Origin: DAOMNN01 sp035443825
GTDB taxonomy: Bacteria; Pseudomonadota; Gammaproteobacteria; Burkholderiales; Rhodocyclaceae
Reading direction: 5' to 3'
NCBI GenBank assembly: GCA_035443825.1
Contig: DAOMNN010000004.1
Span: 1-64,000 of the forward strand
DNA length: 64,000 nt
Below are positions 17,925-27,659 of the stretch, piece after piece (the stretch's first letter is position 1; every line of letters begins with the position of its first letter). The notes beneath the pieces were generated by a model. The model was not told the origin of the DNA and did not search any database. It saw only the letters and a list, made by a program, of their open reading frames with translations. Made by a program: the position numbers and the translations under genes.

Positions 17925-20900
17925 ATGCTCAGACTCGAAGAGGTCAGGAAAGACGCCGCGCTCGCCGGGATCGAACCAGGCCAGATCGTTCGCGTCATTG
18001 CCGTTGAGCCGGTTGGCACAGAAGCGCTTACTGTCGTCTACAAGACTCCTGACGGCCGCCTGGGCGAGCGCATGGTGTTTCGCAGCGACGAAGCATTGCT
18101 GTCGCTGGCCGAAGAGGGGCGTCCGTGGGCCTTCGACGCCCCCGGCGAAGCCTTCAAACTCGCCGCCGAAGCCTGGCGCATCAACCTAGCCCATCTGTTC
18201 GACCCGATGATGGCGGTGCATACGTCGAACGTCGAACCGCTGCCGCACCAGATCACCGCCGTCTACGAATCCATGTTGCCGCGCCAGCCGCTGCGCTACG
18301 TGCTGGCGGACGACCCTGGCGCGGGCAAAACCATCATGGCCGGCCTCTTCATTCGCGAGCTCCTGATGCGCGCCGACGCCCGCCGGGTGCTCATCGTTGC
18401 CCCAGGCAGCCTGGTCGAGCAGTGGCAGGACGAGATGCGCGAGAAGTTCGGGCTGGAGTTCCGCATCTTCGGTCGCGACCTGGTCGAGAACAGCGCCAGC
18501 GGCAACCCGTTCGAGGACACCGATCTGCTCGTAGCCCGAGTCGATCAGCTCTCGCGCAATGAGGATTTGCTCGCCAAACTTGAACTCACACGCTGGGATC
18601 TGGTGGTGGTCGATGAAGCGCACAAGCTCTCGGCGAACTACTTTGGCAACAAGATCAACAAGACCAAGCGCTTTCAGCTTGGCGAACTGCTCGGTGGAGT
18701 CGCCAGGCATTTCCTGCTGATGACGGCGACGCCGCACAACGGCAAGGAGGAAGACTTCCAGCTCTTCCTGTCGCTTCTCGACTCCGATCGCTTCTACGGC
18801 AAGTTCCGCGATGGCGCCCACAAAGTGGATGTGTCCGATCTCATGCGCCGCATGGTCAAGGAAGAGATGCTGCGCTTTGACGGCACCAAGCTCTTTCCGG
18901 AACGGCGCGCCTACACGGTCAATTACCGCCTCTCGGATCTGGATGCTGCGCTGTACACCGCGGTCACCGATTACGTGAAGACGGAGATGAACCGCGCCGA
19001 TCAGCTTGAAGACGGCGCGCGCCGCGGTACGGTCGGTTTCGCGCTCACTGCGCTTCAGCGCCGGCTCGCTTCCAGCCCCGAGGCCATCTACCAGTCATTG
19101 CGTCGTCGTCGGGCCAAGCTTCAGCGTCGGGTCGAGGAAGAGAAACTGCGCCAGCGCGGTGAAGTGCTGGCGGACAGCGTGTTCGGCAATGGCGCCGGCG
19201 ACGATATCTGGGACGCGCCCGACAACCTCACGCCAGAAGACTACGAAGAGTTCGAGGAATCCGTTGTCGATCAGGCCACCGCGGCCCGCACCATCGTGGA
19301 ACTGCAGGCCGAGATCGTCATTCTCGACGCGCTGGAAGAGCAGGCCCGCCAAGTGGTGCATTCCGGCCAGGATCGCAAGTGGGACGAACTCTCGCGCCTG
19401 CTGCAGGACACGCCCGAGATGCACGACGCCGATGGCCGTCAGCGCAAGCTCATCGTCTTCACCGAACACCGCGACACCCTCAATTACCTCGCCGTAAAGA
19501 TCCGCGGCGTGCTCGGCAGCGAAGAGGCGGTGGTGCTCATCCACGGCGGCGTCAAGCGCGAGGACCGGCGCAAGGTGCAGGAGCTCTTTCGCAACGACCC
19601 GGTGGTGCGCGTGCTCATAGCCACCGACGCGGCCGGCGAAGGCGTGAACCTCCAGAACGCCAATCTGATGGTCAACTACGACCTGCCGTGGAACCCCAAC
19701 CGAATCGAGCAGCGCTTCGGGCGCATCCACCGTATCGGCCAGACCGAGATCTGCCACCTGTGGAACATGGTCGCCAATGAAACGCGTGAAGGCGACGTCT
19801 TCCAGCGCCTCTTCGACAAGCTCGAAGTCGAGCGCAAGGCCCTGGGCGGGCGGGTGTTCGACATCCTCGGTGAAGTGTTCGAGGAAAAGAGCCTGCGTGA
19901 ACTCCTCATCGAGGCCATCAAGTACGGCGAAGACCCCGCGCGCAAAGCCGAGCTCTTCCGCAAGATCGAAGGCGCCCTCGACACCGACCACCTGCAGACC
20001 ATCATCCGCCGCAACGCGCTGTGCGAAGAGGTCATGGACTCGCAGCGCCTCTATGCGGTGAAGGAAGAGATGGAAAAGGCCGAAGCCCGCAAGCTGCAGC
20101 CCTACTTTATCCGCGCCTTCTTCAATCAGGCGTTCCAGTCGCTCGGGGGCGAACTGCGTCCGCGTGAAGCCGGCCGCGCAGAGATCACCCATGTGCCGGC
20201 CATCATCCGCGAACGCGACCGCCAGATCGCCGGCCGCGACCGGCGTTACAACGAGCCGGTGCTGCGCCGCTACGAGCGAGTCTGCTTCGAGAAAGACCAC
20301 GTTCGCGTGCCCGGTCGGGCCGAGGCCAAGATGGCGAGCCTCCTCCACCCCGGCCACCCGCTGATGCAGTCCGTCACCGACATCGTGCTGGAACAGCATC
20401 GCAACAAGCTCAAGCAAGGTGCGGTGCTGGTCGACCCCGCAGATCTGGGGCTCACGCCGCGGCTGATGTTCATCGTCGATCACGCGGTGAAGGAAGGCGC
20501 GGACCAAAACCGCATCGTGTCGCGCCGCATGCAGTTCGTTGAGATTGCCCCCGACGGCCAAGCCATTCATGCCGGCTGGGCGCCACACCTCGATCTTGAA
20601 CCCATCGCCGCCGACGATCTGGCCCGCATCCGCGACGTACTCGATGCCCCCTGGGTCGCCACCGGCCACGCCAACCAGCTCGAACAGCAGGCGCTCGCCC
20701 ACGCCTCCACTCATCTCGTGCCGGAGCACTTCGAGGAAGTCCGCGCCCGCCGCGTGCAGCAGGTCGACAAGACGCTCGCCGCGGTGCATGAGCGCCTGGT
20801 GAAGGAGATCAACTACTGGCAGGACCGTTCGATCAAGCTCAAGGACGACGTCGCCGCTGGCAAGCAGCCGCGCCTCAACTACGACAACGCCCTTCGCACC

Positions 20901-21467
20901 CTGGACGAGCTCTCCGCCCGGCTGCAGACTCGCACCGCCGAGCTGCGGGCCATGCGCCATGTCATTTCCAGCACACCCACCGTGGTTGGCGGCGCGCTGG
21001 TCATCCCGCAGGGGCTGTTGCTTCAGCGTCGTGGCGAACCCGGCTGGAGCGCAGACGCCGCCGCCCGCGCCCGCATCGAGGCCATTGCCATGCAGGCGGT
21101 GATGAATGCCGAGCGCGCCCTCGGGAATGAGGTCATCGACGTGTCCGCGCAGAAGTGCGGCTGGGACGTCACTAGTCTGCCCAAGCCAGTCGATGGCCGC
21201 CTGCCGCCCGCCCGCCACATCGAGGTCAAGGGCCGGGTAAAAGGCGCCACCACCATTACCGTGACCCGCAACGAGATTCTCTACGGGCTCAACCAGGCCG
21301 ACAAGTTCATCCTGGCGGTGGTGCTGGTCGATGGCGACGATGTGGAGGGTCCGTACTACGTTCGGCGGCCGTTCGTGCAGGAACCGGACTGGGCGGTGAG
21401 CAGCATCAACCTTGACCTGAGCCAGTTGCTTGCCAGGGCTTCGACTCAACAGGTGGTGGCCGAATGA
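17925..21467 (+). CDS. SNF2-family helicase with C-terminal DUF3883-like domain
   Basis: Superfamily 2 DNA translocase of 1180 residues. Walker A is DDPGAGKT (K135), the DEAH box is at D230-H233 (VVDEAHKL), motif III is LLMTATPHN, and the C-terminal helicase lobe has IATDAAGEGVNLQ and RFGRIHRIGQ. The last 110 residues (ending in IEVKGRVKG... and YYVRRPF) match the DUF3883 pattern, a nuclease-like fold seen at the end of many restriction-associated helicases. Such proteins move along DNA and act with methylases and nucleases in phage defence (family knowledge). It is the first gene of a same-strand run; its stop overlaps the next start by ATGA. GC is high and uniform. Confidence 0.93.
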   Translation: MLRLEEVRKDAALAGIEPGQIVRVIAVEPVGTEALTVVYKTPDGRLGERMVFRSDEALLSLAEEGRPWAFDAPGEAFKLAAEAWRINLAHLFDPMMAVHTSNVEPLPHQITAVYESMLPRQPLRYVLADDPGAGKTIMAGLFIRELLMRADARRVLIVAPGSLVEQWQDEMREKFGLEFRIFGRDLVENSASGNPFEDTDLLVARVDQLSRNEDLLAKLELTRWDLVVVDEAHKLSANYFGNKINKTKRFQLGELLGGVARHFLLMTATPHNGKEEDFQLFLSLLDSDRFYGKFRDGAHKVDVSDLMRRMVKEEMLRFDGTKLFPERRAYTVNYRLSDLDAALYTAVTDYVKTEMNRADQLEDGARRGTVGFALTALQRRLASSPEAIYQSLRRRRAKLQRRVEEEKLRQRGEVLADSVFGNGAGDDIWDAPDNLTPEDYEEFEESVVDQATAARTIVELQAEIVILDALEEQARQVVHSGQDRKWDELSRLLQDTPEMHDADGRQRKLIVFTEHRDTLNYLAVKIRGVLGSEEAVVLIHGGVKREDRRKVQELFRNDPVVRVLIATDAAGEGVNLQNANLMVNYDLPWNPNRIEQRFGRIHRIGQTEICHLWNMVANETREGDVFQRLFDKLEVERKALGGRVFDILGEVFEEKSLRELLIEAIKYGEDPARKAELFRKIEGALDTDHLQTIIRRNALCEEVMDSQRLYAVKEEMEKAEARKLQPYFIRAFFNQAFQSLGGELRPREAGRAEITHVPAIIRERDRQIAGRDRRYNEPVLRRYERVCFEKDHVRVPGRAEAKMASLLHPGHPLMQSVTDIVLEQHRNKLKQGAVLVDPADLGLTPRLMFIVDHAVKEGADQNRIVSRRMQFVEIAPDGQAIHAGWAPHLDLEPIAADDLARIRDVLDAPWVATGHANQLEQQALAHASTHLVPEHFEEVRARRVQQVDKTLAAVHERLVKEINYWQDRSIKLKDDVAAGKQPRLNYDNALRTLDELSARLQTRTAELRAMRHVISSTPTVVGGALVIPQGLLLQRRGEPGWSADAAARARIEAIAMQAVMNAERALGNEVIDVSAQKCGWDVTSLPKPVDGRLPPARHIEVKGRVKGATTITVTRNEILYGLNQADKFILAVVLVDGDDVEGPYYVRRPFVQEPDWAVSSINLDLSQLLARASTQQVVAE

Positions 21468-22156
21468 CCGAGGAAGCCGAGGTTACGCGGGCGCACTGCA
21501 ATCTCTGTGGTCATGAGACCAAGCATGACGTACTTCTTGTGAAGACGCGAAAGGACTCTGAACTCGTCGACTCCTATCAAGGGATCGTGGTTAGCTGGAG
21601 CAGGACGCATACATTGCTTGAGTGCAGGGGATGCGAGGAAGTCACCTTGCTTCGCTCGACTTGGTGCTCAGAGGATTTTCCGGAGGATGGGCCTTCTGAA
21701 ACGTATTTCCCGCCCCGAGTCTCCCGGCGCAGACCTGCATGGTTCGACGAGTTGCCCTCAGAGTATGCCGGGCTGTTGAAGGAAATCTACACGGCTTTGC
21801 ATGCCGACAGCCGGCGGCTCGCGATGATGGGCCTTCGCGCCGTTATTGATCTCTTCATGGCGAGAAAGCTGGAGGGGAGCAGTGGTTTTGCCGGCGGTCT
21901 GAGACAGCTCGTAGCGCAGAACTACATTACCAGTCGCAGTCTTGAAATCGTTGAGGCTGCCGTTGAGGCGGGCCACGCATCTGCGCACAGGGCTCACAAC
22001 CCAACTGCAGCACAGGTTAATGCCGTTATGGATATCGTCGAGAATCTGATTCAGCATGATCTGCTTGCCGAATCGGCAGCAACGTTGCGCCGCTCCATTC
22101 CTGCGCGAACGACCAAGGCAGATGCAGGATCAGCAAAGAAGGAGGCGTCGGAATGA
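21464..22156 (+). CDS. DUF4145-type protein with zinc ribbon
   Basis: A 230-residue protein translationally coupled to the helicase (ATGA overlap). Two CxxC pairs (C12/C15 and C54/C57) form a likely zinc ribbon. The helical C-terminal half (about 100-205: from LLKEIYTALHADSRRLAMMG to NAVMDIVENLI) fits the DUF4145 domain, which occurs as a stand-alone or fused module in restriction and defence loci. Its biochemical role is not established. It may mediate protein contacts with the helicase. The assignment rests on the ribbon plus the conserved helical block. Confidence 0.8.
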   Translation: MTEEAEVTRAHCNLCGHETKHDVLLVKTRKDSELVDSYQGIVVSWSRTHTLLECRGCEEVTLLRSTWCSEDFPEDGPSETYFPPRVSRRRPAWFDELPSEYAGLLKEIYTALHADSRRLAMMGLRAVIDLFMARKLEGSSGFAGGLRQLVAQNYITSRSLEIVEAAVEAGHASAHRAHNPTAAQVNAVMDIVENLIQHDLLAESAATLRRSIPARTTKADAGSAKKEASE

Positions 22157-22223
22157 TTTCGCTGACGCTGCCGTTCGTGTCGGCTGTGACTTGTGCCGGC
22201 CAGTCCCGTCTGCACAAAGAGAA

Positions 22224-22267
22224 ACGCCTCCACAAGGGAGGCGTCGGACCGGAGATGCGATCTCCGG
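22224..22267 (+). promoter_or_regulatory. Two adjacent RNA hairpins before the NYN gene
   Basis: Hairpin 1 pairs ACGCCTCC (22224-22231) with GGAGGCGT (22237-22244); hairpin 2 pairs CCGGAGAT (22249-22256) with ATCTCCGG (22260-22267) across a 3-base loop. They are 4 bases apart in a 190-base gap, about 80 bases before the NYN start. The block GGAGGCGTCGGA of hairpin 1 also occurs at the end of the preceding gene (22141-22152). They could be a processing site, an attenuator or a structured leader. Confidence 0.5.
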
Positions 22268-22346
22268 CGGGGTTAATCAACCCAATTATGGACATCTTGT
22301 CCGCAGGGGTCAAGGCGAACCTAGGCCACCAAGTCGGAGGCCATGT

Positions 22347-22967
22347 ATGAAGCGGGTCATGGTCTACGTTGATGGCTTCAACCTCTACTTCGGCCTGCGC
22401 AGCAAAGGCTGGCGTAAGCACTACTGGCTCGATCTTGCTGCCTTGTCGCGTTCGCTGCTGAAACCTGACCAGACGCTGGTCGGGGTTCAGTATTTCACCA
22501 CTCGCATCCGTGCCAATGGTCGCAACACGGCCGACATGCAGCGGCAGAACACCTATCTGGAAGCGCTCGCAACGCTCCCAGAACTCAGTCTGTACTACGG
22601 TCACTACCTGGAGAAGAAGAAAAAGTGCCGGCAGTGTGGCGCACCGTGGACCGACTACGAAGAAAAGATGACCGACGTGAACATCGCCGTCGAACTGCTG
22701 GCGGACGCCTTCGCCGACCGATTCGACACGGCGATGCTCATCTCTGGCGATAGTGACCTGACCACGCCCATTCGAAAACTCCGCGAACAGTTTCCGGAGA
22801 AGCGTGTGCTCGTCGTCTTCCCGCCGGATCGGCACTCCTTTGAACTCAAGAATTCAGCTCACGCCTGCTTTACCGTCGGCGAGGCCAAGATCCGCCAGTC
22901 GCAACTGCCCGAGACGGTGCAGCGTGCAGACGGCTTTCAACTTCAGCGCCCCGCGTATTGGCGCTAA
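22347..22967 (+). CDS. NYN-domain putative RNase (PIN-like)
   Basis: A 206-residue protein of the NYN/LabA type. The family acidic residues are visible: D9 in YVDGFNLYF, D110 in MTDVNIAVEL, and D135/D137 in ISGDSDLTTP. These bind metal in PIN-like nucleases. A CxxC pair (C94, C97) sits in an inserted loop, probably a zinc knuckle. GGAGG lies 7 bases before ATG 22347. It is preceded by two RNA hairpins and followed after 12 bases by the methyltransferase. A second NYN protein closes the operon, so two different RNA-cutting candidates frame the DNA-acting genes. The substrate is unknown. Confidence 0.88.
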   Translation: MKRVMVYVDGFNLYFGLRSKGWRKHYWLDLAALSRSLLKPDQTLVGVQYFTTRIRANGRNTADMQRQNTYLEALATLPELSLYYGHYLEKKKKCRQCGAPWTDYEEKMTDVNIAVELLADAFADRFDTAMLISGDSDLTTPIRKLREQFPEKRVLVVFPPDRHSFELKNSAHACFTVGEAKIRQSQLPETVQRADGFQLQRPAYWR

Positions 22968-22979
22968 CCAAGATCGATC

Positions 22980-25868
22980 ATGACCCCCATCAAAACCCCC
23001 AAGAAACTCATCGAAGTCGCCCTCCCGCTCGATGCTATCAATGCCGCTTGCGCATATGAAAAGATGCCAGGTATCGGAGCACACCCAAGAGGCATTCATC
23101 TGTGGTGGGCTCGCCGGCCATTGGCTGCGGCACGGGCAGTGATCTTTGCGCAGATGGTTAATGACCCCGGCTACGAACGCCACCTCGGGCGCGGGGTAAA
23201 CAAGGAGAAGGCCGCACTTGAGCGCGAGCGTCTGTTCAAGATCATCGAAGACTTGGTGCAGTGGGAGAACATTAACAACGAGGAAGTGCTCACCCGTGCC
23301 CGCGAGGAGATCTGGAAGTGCTGGCGCGAGACCTGCGCGCTCAACAAGGGTCACCCGCAGGCGGCCGAGCTCTTTAACCCGGACAAGCTGCCCGCCTTCC
23401 ACGACCCCTTCGCGGGCGGGGGCGCGCTGCCGCTGGAGGCGCAGCGCCTGGGGCTGGAGAGCTACGCGAGTGACCTCAACCCGGTCGCGGTGACCATCAA
23501 CAAGGCGATGATCGAGATCCCGCCGCGTTTTGCTGGTCGTGCGCCGGTGGGGCCAGTGCCTGCGGGCGATAAGCAGGTCAGGCTGCACAACGACTGGAGC
23601 GGAGCGAGGGGCTTGGCCGAGGATGTACGCCGCTATGGCGCTTGGTTGCTGTCCGATGCCAATAAGCGACTAGGCCAGATTTATCCTCGTATCGAAATCA
23701 GTGGGAGTGTTGTTGCGGAACGCACTGATCTAGCGCACCTACAAGGGAAAGAACTGAAGCCGATCGCATGGCTATGGGCGCGTACAGTCAAGAGCCCAAA
23801 CCCTGCATTCGCTCATGTAGATGTACCTCTGGTTTCCAGTTTTGTTCTATCAAACAAACAAGGGAAAGAGATTTACGTCCAACCCGTGATCAATGGTGAG
23901 AGCTATCAATTCAAGGTGGTTCTTGGAAAGCCGGGAAAGGATGCTGAGAACGGGACGAAAGTAGGGAGCAAAGGCGCGAACTTCCTGTGCCTTCTATCGA
24001 AAGCTCCCATTAGCGGCGCCTACATTAAAGCTGAAGCCAAAGCAGGTCGCATCGGACAGCGACTCATGGCAATCGTTGCCGAAGGTCCAAGGAGCCGTCT
24101 GTATCTCTCACCAACTGAAGAGCACGAGGCCGCAGCAAGCAGCGCAATCCCTCAGTGGCGGCCGGACGTCGAGTTCTTTCAACAGGCACTCGGCTTCCGA
24201 GTCGGGAATTACGGAATGAGCAAGTGGAGTGATCTATTCACCCCTCGCCAACTTGCCACGTTGGACACGCTTTCCAGTCTGATCGCGTCGGTGGTTCAAA
24301 AGGTGAAGCAGGACGCTCTGACGCAAGGCTTCGCTTGCGATGGTCGCGGGCTTGACGCTGGCGGATCGGGTGCCCTTTCTTACGCGCAAGCCATCGCAGT
24401 GTTTCTTGCTTTTGCCGTTGATCGGTGTGCCGACTTTTCGAATACTGTCACTCGATGGGTTCCGGGGAATCAAAAAGTAATGAACCTGTTTGGCAAACAG
24501 GCAATCGCAATGACATGGGATTTTCCGGAAGCAGCAATGTTGGAAAACACAGTCGGCGGATTTCTCCCCGCTGCGAGCTACATTGCAGACTGCATTCAGA
24601 CCCTGCCACGCTCCGGAGGTGCTGGGTTCTCGTTGCAGGAAAGCGCATCAACAAACACCACCAGCGCAAATAAAGTGGTGTCAACGGATCCGCCGTACTA
24701 CGACAACATTGGCTACGCAGACCTTTCAGACTTTTTCTATGTTTGGCTCAGGCGAGGCATAAGAGAGATATTCCCCAGTATCTTCGCAACGGTCGCGGTG
24801 CCAAAAGCCGAAGAACTCGTGGCTACGCCAGCTAGACATGGTGGGTCTGATTCTGCCGAAAGCTTCTTCTTGGATGGGATGGCGCGCGCTATCAAGCGGC
24901 TGGCTGATCAGGCTCATCCCGCGTTTCCTGTAACGATTTACTACGCGTTTAAGCAATCGGACACCAACGGAGAGGCCGGTACATCAAGCTCGGGGTGGGA
25001 GACATTCCTTGCGGCTGTACTGGAGGCCGGTTTCGCTATCACTGGGACATGGCCCCTTAGAAGCGAGCAGTCAAGTCGCATCAGAGGTTTGAGTTCCAAC
25101 GCTCTCGCATCAAGCGTGGTCTTGGTATGCAGAAAACGGCGCAAAGACGCTGGGACGACGAGCCGCCGCGAGTTCATCCGCGAACTCAACGCCGTGCTAC
25201 CCGAGGCGTTGATGGACATGACCCGCGGCGGCATAAACAGCCCGGTGGCGCCGGTCGATCTGTCGCAGGCCATCATCGGCCCCGGCATGGCGATCTTCAG
25301 CCAGTACGCGGCCGTGCTGGAAGCCGACGGCAAGCCGATGAGCGTGCGCACCGCGCTGCAACTCATCAACCGCTTCCTCGCCGAGGACGACTTCGACCAT
25401 GACACCCAGTTCTGCCTGCACTGGTTCGAGGGCCAGGGCTGGGCCACCGGCAAATATGGCGAGGCCGACGTGCTCGCCCGCGCCAAGGGCACCAGCGTGG
25501 CCGGCCTGACAGATGCCGGCGTGGTGGCCTCCGGCAAGGGCGACCTGCGCCTGTTGAAATGGGCCGAGATGCCGCGCGACTGGAACCCGGAAACCGACAC
25601 CCGCGTCCCGGTGTGGGAAGCCCTGCACCAGATGATCCGCGCGCTGAACCAGGACGGCGAAACCGCCGCCGGAGCGCTGCTCGCCCGCATGCCCGCCCGC
25701 GCCGAACCCATCCGCGCGCTCGCCTACCGCCTCTACACCCTGTGCGAGCGCAAAGGCTGGGCCGAAGACGCCCGCGCCTACAACGAGCTGATCACCGCCT
25801 GGAGCGGCGTGGAGCGCGGGGCGAGCGAGGTGGGGCATGTCGGGGCGCAGGGTAGTCTGGATATCTGA
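22980..25868 (+). CDS. DUF1156 DNA methyltransferase (defence-associated type)
   Basis: A 962-residue predicted N6-adenine or N4-cytosine methyltransferase. The N-terminal DUF1156 signature is clear (KKLIEVALPLDAINAACAYE, then IHLWWARRPLAAARA). Motif I is DPFAGGG (D142), the S-adenosylmethionine loop; motif IV is DPPYYDN (D570), the catalytic loop. DUF1156 methylases recur next to DUF499 ATPases and helicases in anti-phage loci (family knowledge), where they are thought to mark self DNA. The middle of the gene (about 23640-25140) is much less GC-rich than the ends, which suggests that the segment carrying motif IV and the likely target-recognition part was exchanged. The next gene starts 17 bases downstream. 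Confidence 0.92.
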   Translation: MTPIKTPKKLIEVALPLDAINAACAYEKMPGIGAHPRGIHLWWARRPLAAARAVIFAQMVNDPGYERHLGRGVNKEKAALERERLFKIIEDLVQWENINNEEVLTRAREEIWKCWRETCALNKGHPQAAELFNPDKLPAFHDPFAGGGALPLEAQRLGLESYASDLNPVAVTINKAMIEIPPRFAGRAPVGPVPAGDKQVRLHNDWSGARGLAEDVRRYGAWLLSDANKRLGQIYPRIEISGSVVAERTDLAHLQGKELKPIAWLWARTVKSPNPAFAHVDVPLVSSFVLSNKQGKEIYVQPVINGESYQFKVVLGKPGKDAENGTKVGSKGANFLCLLSKAPISGAYIKAEAKAGRIGQRLMAIVAEGPRSRLYLSPTEEHEAAASSAIPQWRPDVEFFQQALGFRVGNYGMSKWSDLFTPRQLATLDTLSSLIASVVQKVKQDALTQGFACDGRGLDAGGSGALSYAQAIAVFLAFAVDRCADFSNTVTRWVPGNQKVMNLFGKQAIAMTWDFPEAAMLENTVGGFLPAASYIADCIQTLPRSGGAGFSLQESASTNTTSANKVVSTDPPYYDNIGYADLSDFFYVWLRRGIREIFPSIFATVAVPKAEELVATPARHGGSDSAESFFLDGMARAIKRLADQAHPAFPVTIYYAFKQSDTNGEAGTSSSGWETFLAAVLEAGFAITGTWPLRSEQSSRIRGLSSNALASSVVLVCRKRRKDAGTTSRREFIRELNAVLPEALMDMTRGGINSPVAPVDLSQAIIGPGMAIFSQYAAVLEADGKPMSVRTALQLINRFLAEDDFDHDTQFCLHWFEGQGWATGKYGEADVLARAKGTSVAGLTDAGVVASGKGDLRLLKWAEMPRDWNPETDTRVPVWEALHQMIRALNQDGETAAGALLARMPARAEPIRALAYRLYTLCERKGWAEDARAYNELITAWSGVERGASEVGHVGAQGSLDI

Positions 25869-25885
25869 TTTAGGAAGCGAGAACG

Positions 25886-27601
25886 ATGCAGAACAAAAAA
25901 CTCCCGATCCGGAAGATCGTCAGCTACCTGAACGACGACGAGGCGGAAGGTGGTGGCTTCTGGTTGCCGAACATTCAACGCCCCTTCGTGTGGAGTGAAG
26001 AGCAGATTGCGCGACTGTTCGATTCGATCATGCGCGAGTACCCGATCAGCACGTTGCTGGTGTGGAAGACCAAGGAGGCGGTGAAGCACCGCAAGTTCAT
26101 CGACAACTACCGGCGCGACATCAAGCTGACCGATTTCTATGTGCCGGACAATACGCGCTCGAAGATGATGGTGCTCGATGGGCAGCAGCGCCTGCAAAGC
26201 CTTTTCATCGGTCTGCGCGGCAGCTATGAGGGGCGCGAGATGTATTTCGACGTACTCAGTGGCGGCGCGGCGGCGGCACCGGAGGACATCCGCTTCCGCT
26301 TTGCCTTCAAGGCGGCGAATCCAGGTTGGCCCTGGGTGCGGTTCAAGGATCTCGTTTTCCAGAACAACAAGTTGCCGGGCGAGATGGCGGATGCACTCAC
26401 GCAGAATGCCCCTGAACCGCTGTCACAAGACGCCTTCCGCACCGTTAGCCGAAATGTCGAGCGGGTACGGCAGGAGTTTGTGACGGACGACAACATCACC
26501 TTCCAGGAGCTGGATGGCATCGACAACCCGGATGCCTACCGCGTGGATGACATCGTCGAGATCTTCATCCGCGCCAACTCCGGCGGCACCAAGCTGGGCA
26601 AGTCGGACCTGTTGTTCTCGTTGCTGACTTCGAGCTGGGACGAAGCCGATGGGGAAATGGAAGCGCTGCTGGAGGATCTCAACCAAGGGGGATTCGATTT
26701 CGATCGCGACTTCGTGCTGAAGTCCTGCCTGACGATACTGGGCAGGGGCGCGCGCTACGAGGTGGGCAAGTTCCGCGACGGCAAGACCAAGGAAGAGATC
26801 ATCGCCAAGTGGGACGAACTGGCCGAAGCGATCAAGGCGGTGCGGGATCTGCTGGTTGCCAAGACCTACATCCGTTCCGACCGGGCGATGCCATCCTATT
26901 TGGCGTTGATCCCGCTCATCTACTACCGCTTCCACTACCCGGCGAAGTTCGCGCTCAATCGGGACATGGCGGCCTACCTGCTGCGGGTGCTGGTGACGGG
27001 GGTGTTCGGTGGCAGCCCGGACAACCTGATCGACAAGCTGGTGCGCAACATCCAGGAGCAACAGGATTTCGTGCTTTCGGAGATCTATGGTGTGATCCGT
27101 GCGGAAGGGCGCAGCCTGGAAATTACGCCGGCGGTGATCTTCGACCAATACTACGGGTCGAGGACGATCCACCTCTTCTTCAACCTCTGGTATCGGGACT
27201 TCGACTATTCGCCCGCATTGGATGCAAACGGCCCACAGGTGGATCACATCTTCCCGCAGAGCCTGCTGAAGACCGTGAAGGACATCAACCCGGAGAGCGG
27301 CAAGCGCAACATCCTGCACTACCGTGCTGAGCACCGTGACCAGATCGCCAACTGCATGCTGCTGACGGCCGATGAGAATGGGTTCGCGGGCAAGTGCGAC
27401 ACGCCGCCGGTACAGTGGTTTGACCGTTCCCGATTCGTCACGGATGAGGAGCACAAGCGCTATCTGCAGATGCACCTGATTCCAGAGGACCCAGCATTGT
27501 GGGCGCTGGAACGCTACGACGACTTCATCGCCGCCCGCAGGGCACTGATCAAGGATAAGTTCGCCTACATGCTGCGCAAGGACCAAGAGGTGCTGGCGTG
27601 A
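25886..27601 (+). CDS. DUF262/DUF1524 (GmrSD-like) protein with HNH nuclease motif
   Basis: A 571-residue protein. The N-terminal DUF262 domain has the ParB-like signature LDGQQRLQSLF (D98, Q100, Q101, R102), a nucleotide-hydrolysing fold in GmrS-type enzymes. The C-terminal part has the HNH-type motif QVDHIFPQSLL (D453, H454) followed by RNILHYRAEHRDQIANCML, as in the DUF1524 nuclease half of GmrSD and related type IV restriction enzymes that attack modified DNA. The order DUF262 then HNH in one chain is typical. It sits between the methylase and the chaperone-like pair, so it is the best candidate for the DNA-cutting effector here. The start follows GGAAGCGAGAACG. Confidence 0.88.
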   Translation: MQNKKLPIRKIVSYLNDDEAEGGGFWLPNIQRPFVWSEEQIARLFDSIMREYPISTLLVWKTKEAVKHRKFIDNYRRDIKLTDFYVPDNTRSKMMVLDGQQRLQSLFIGLRGSYEGREMYFDVLSGGAAAAPEDIRFRFAFKAANPGWPWVRFKDLVFQNNKLPGEMADALTQNAPEPLSQDAFRTVSRNVERVRQEFVTDDNITFQELDGIDNPDAYRVDDIVEIFIRANSGGTKLGKSDLLFSLLTSSWDEADGEMEALLEDLNQGGFDFDRDFVLKSCLTILGRGARYEVGKFRDGKTKEEIIAKWDELAEAIKAVRDLLVAKTYIRSDRAMPSYLALIPLIYYRFHYPAKFALNRDMAAYLLRVLVTGVFGGSPDNLIDKLVRNIQEQQDFVLSEIYGVIRAEGRSLEITPAVIFDQYYGSRTIHLFFNLWYRDFDYSPALDANGPQVDHIFPQSLLKTVKDINPESGKRNILHYRAEHRDQIANCMLLTADENGFAGKCDTPPVQWFDRSRFVTDEEHKRYLQMHLIPEDPALWALERYDDFIAARRALIKDKFAYMLRKDQEVLA

Positions 27602-27659
27602 GCAGTGCAGTGCGAGGAGTCTGTTGCTTTTTGAGGCAGCTGGCAGGGAGGGTGGTGGT

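Noticed and set aside
19095..21449. 784-residue minus-strand frame
   Set aside because: It is the antisense of the SNF2 helicase gene, whose motifs are intact; long antisense frames are expected at this GC content.
26423..27586. 387-residue minus-strand frame
   Set aside because: It is the antisense of the DUF262/HNH gene and has no recognisable motifs.
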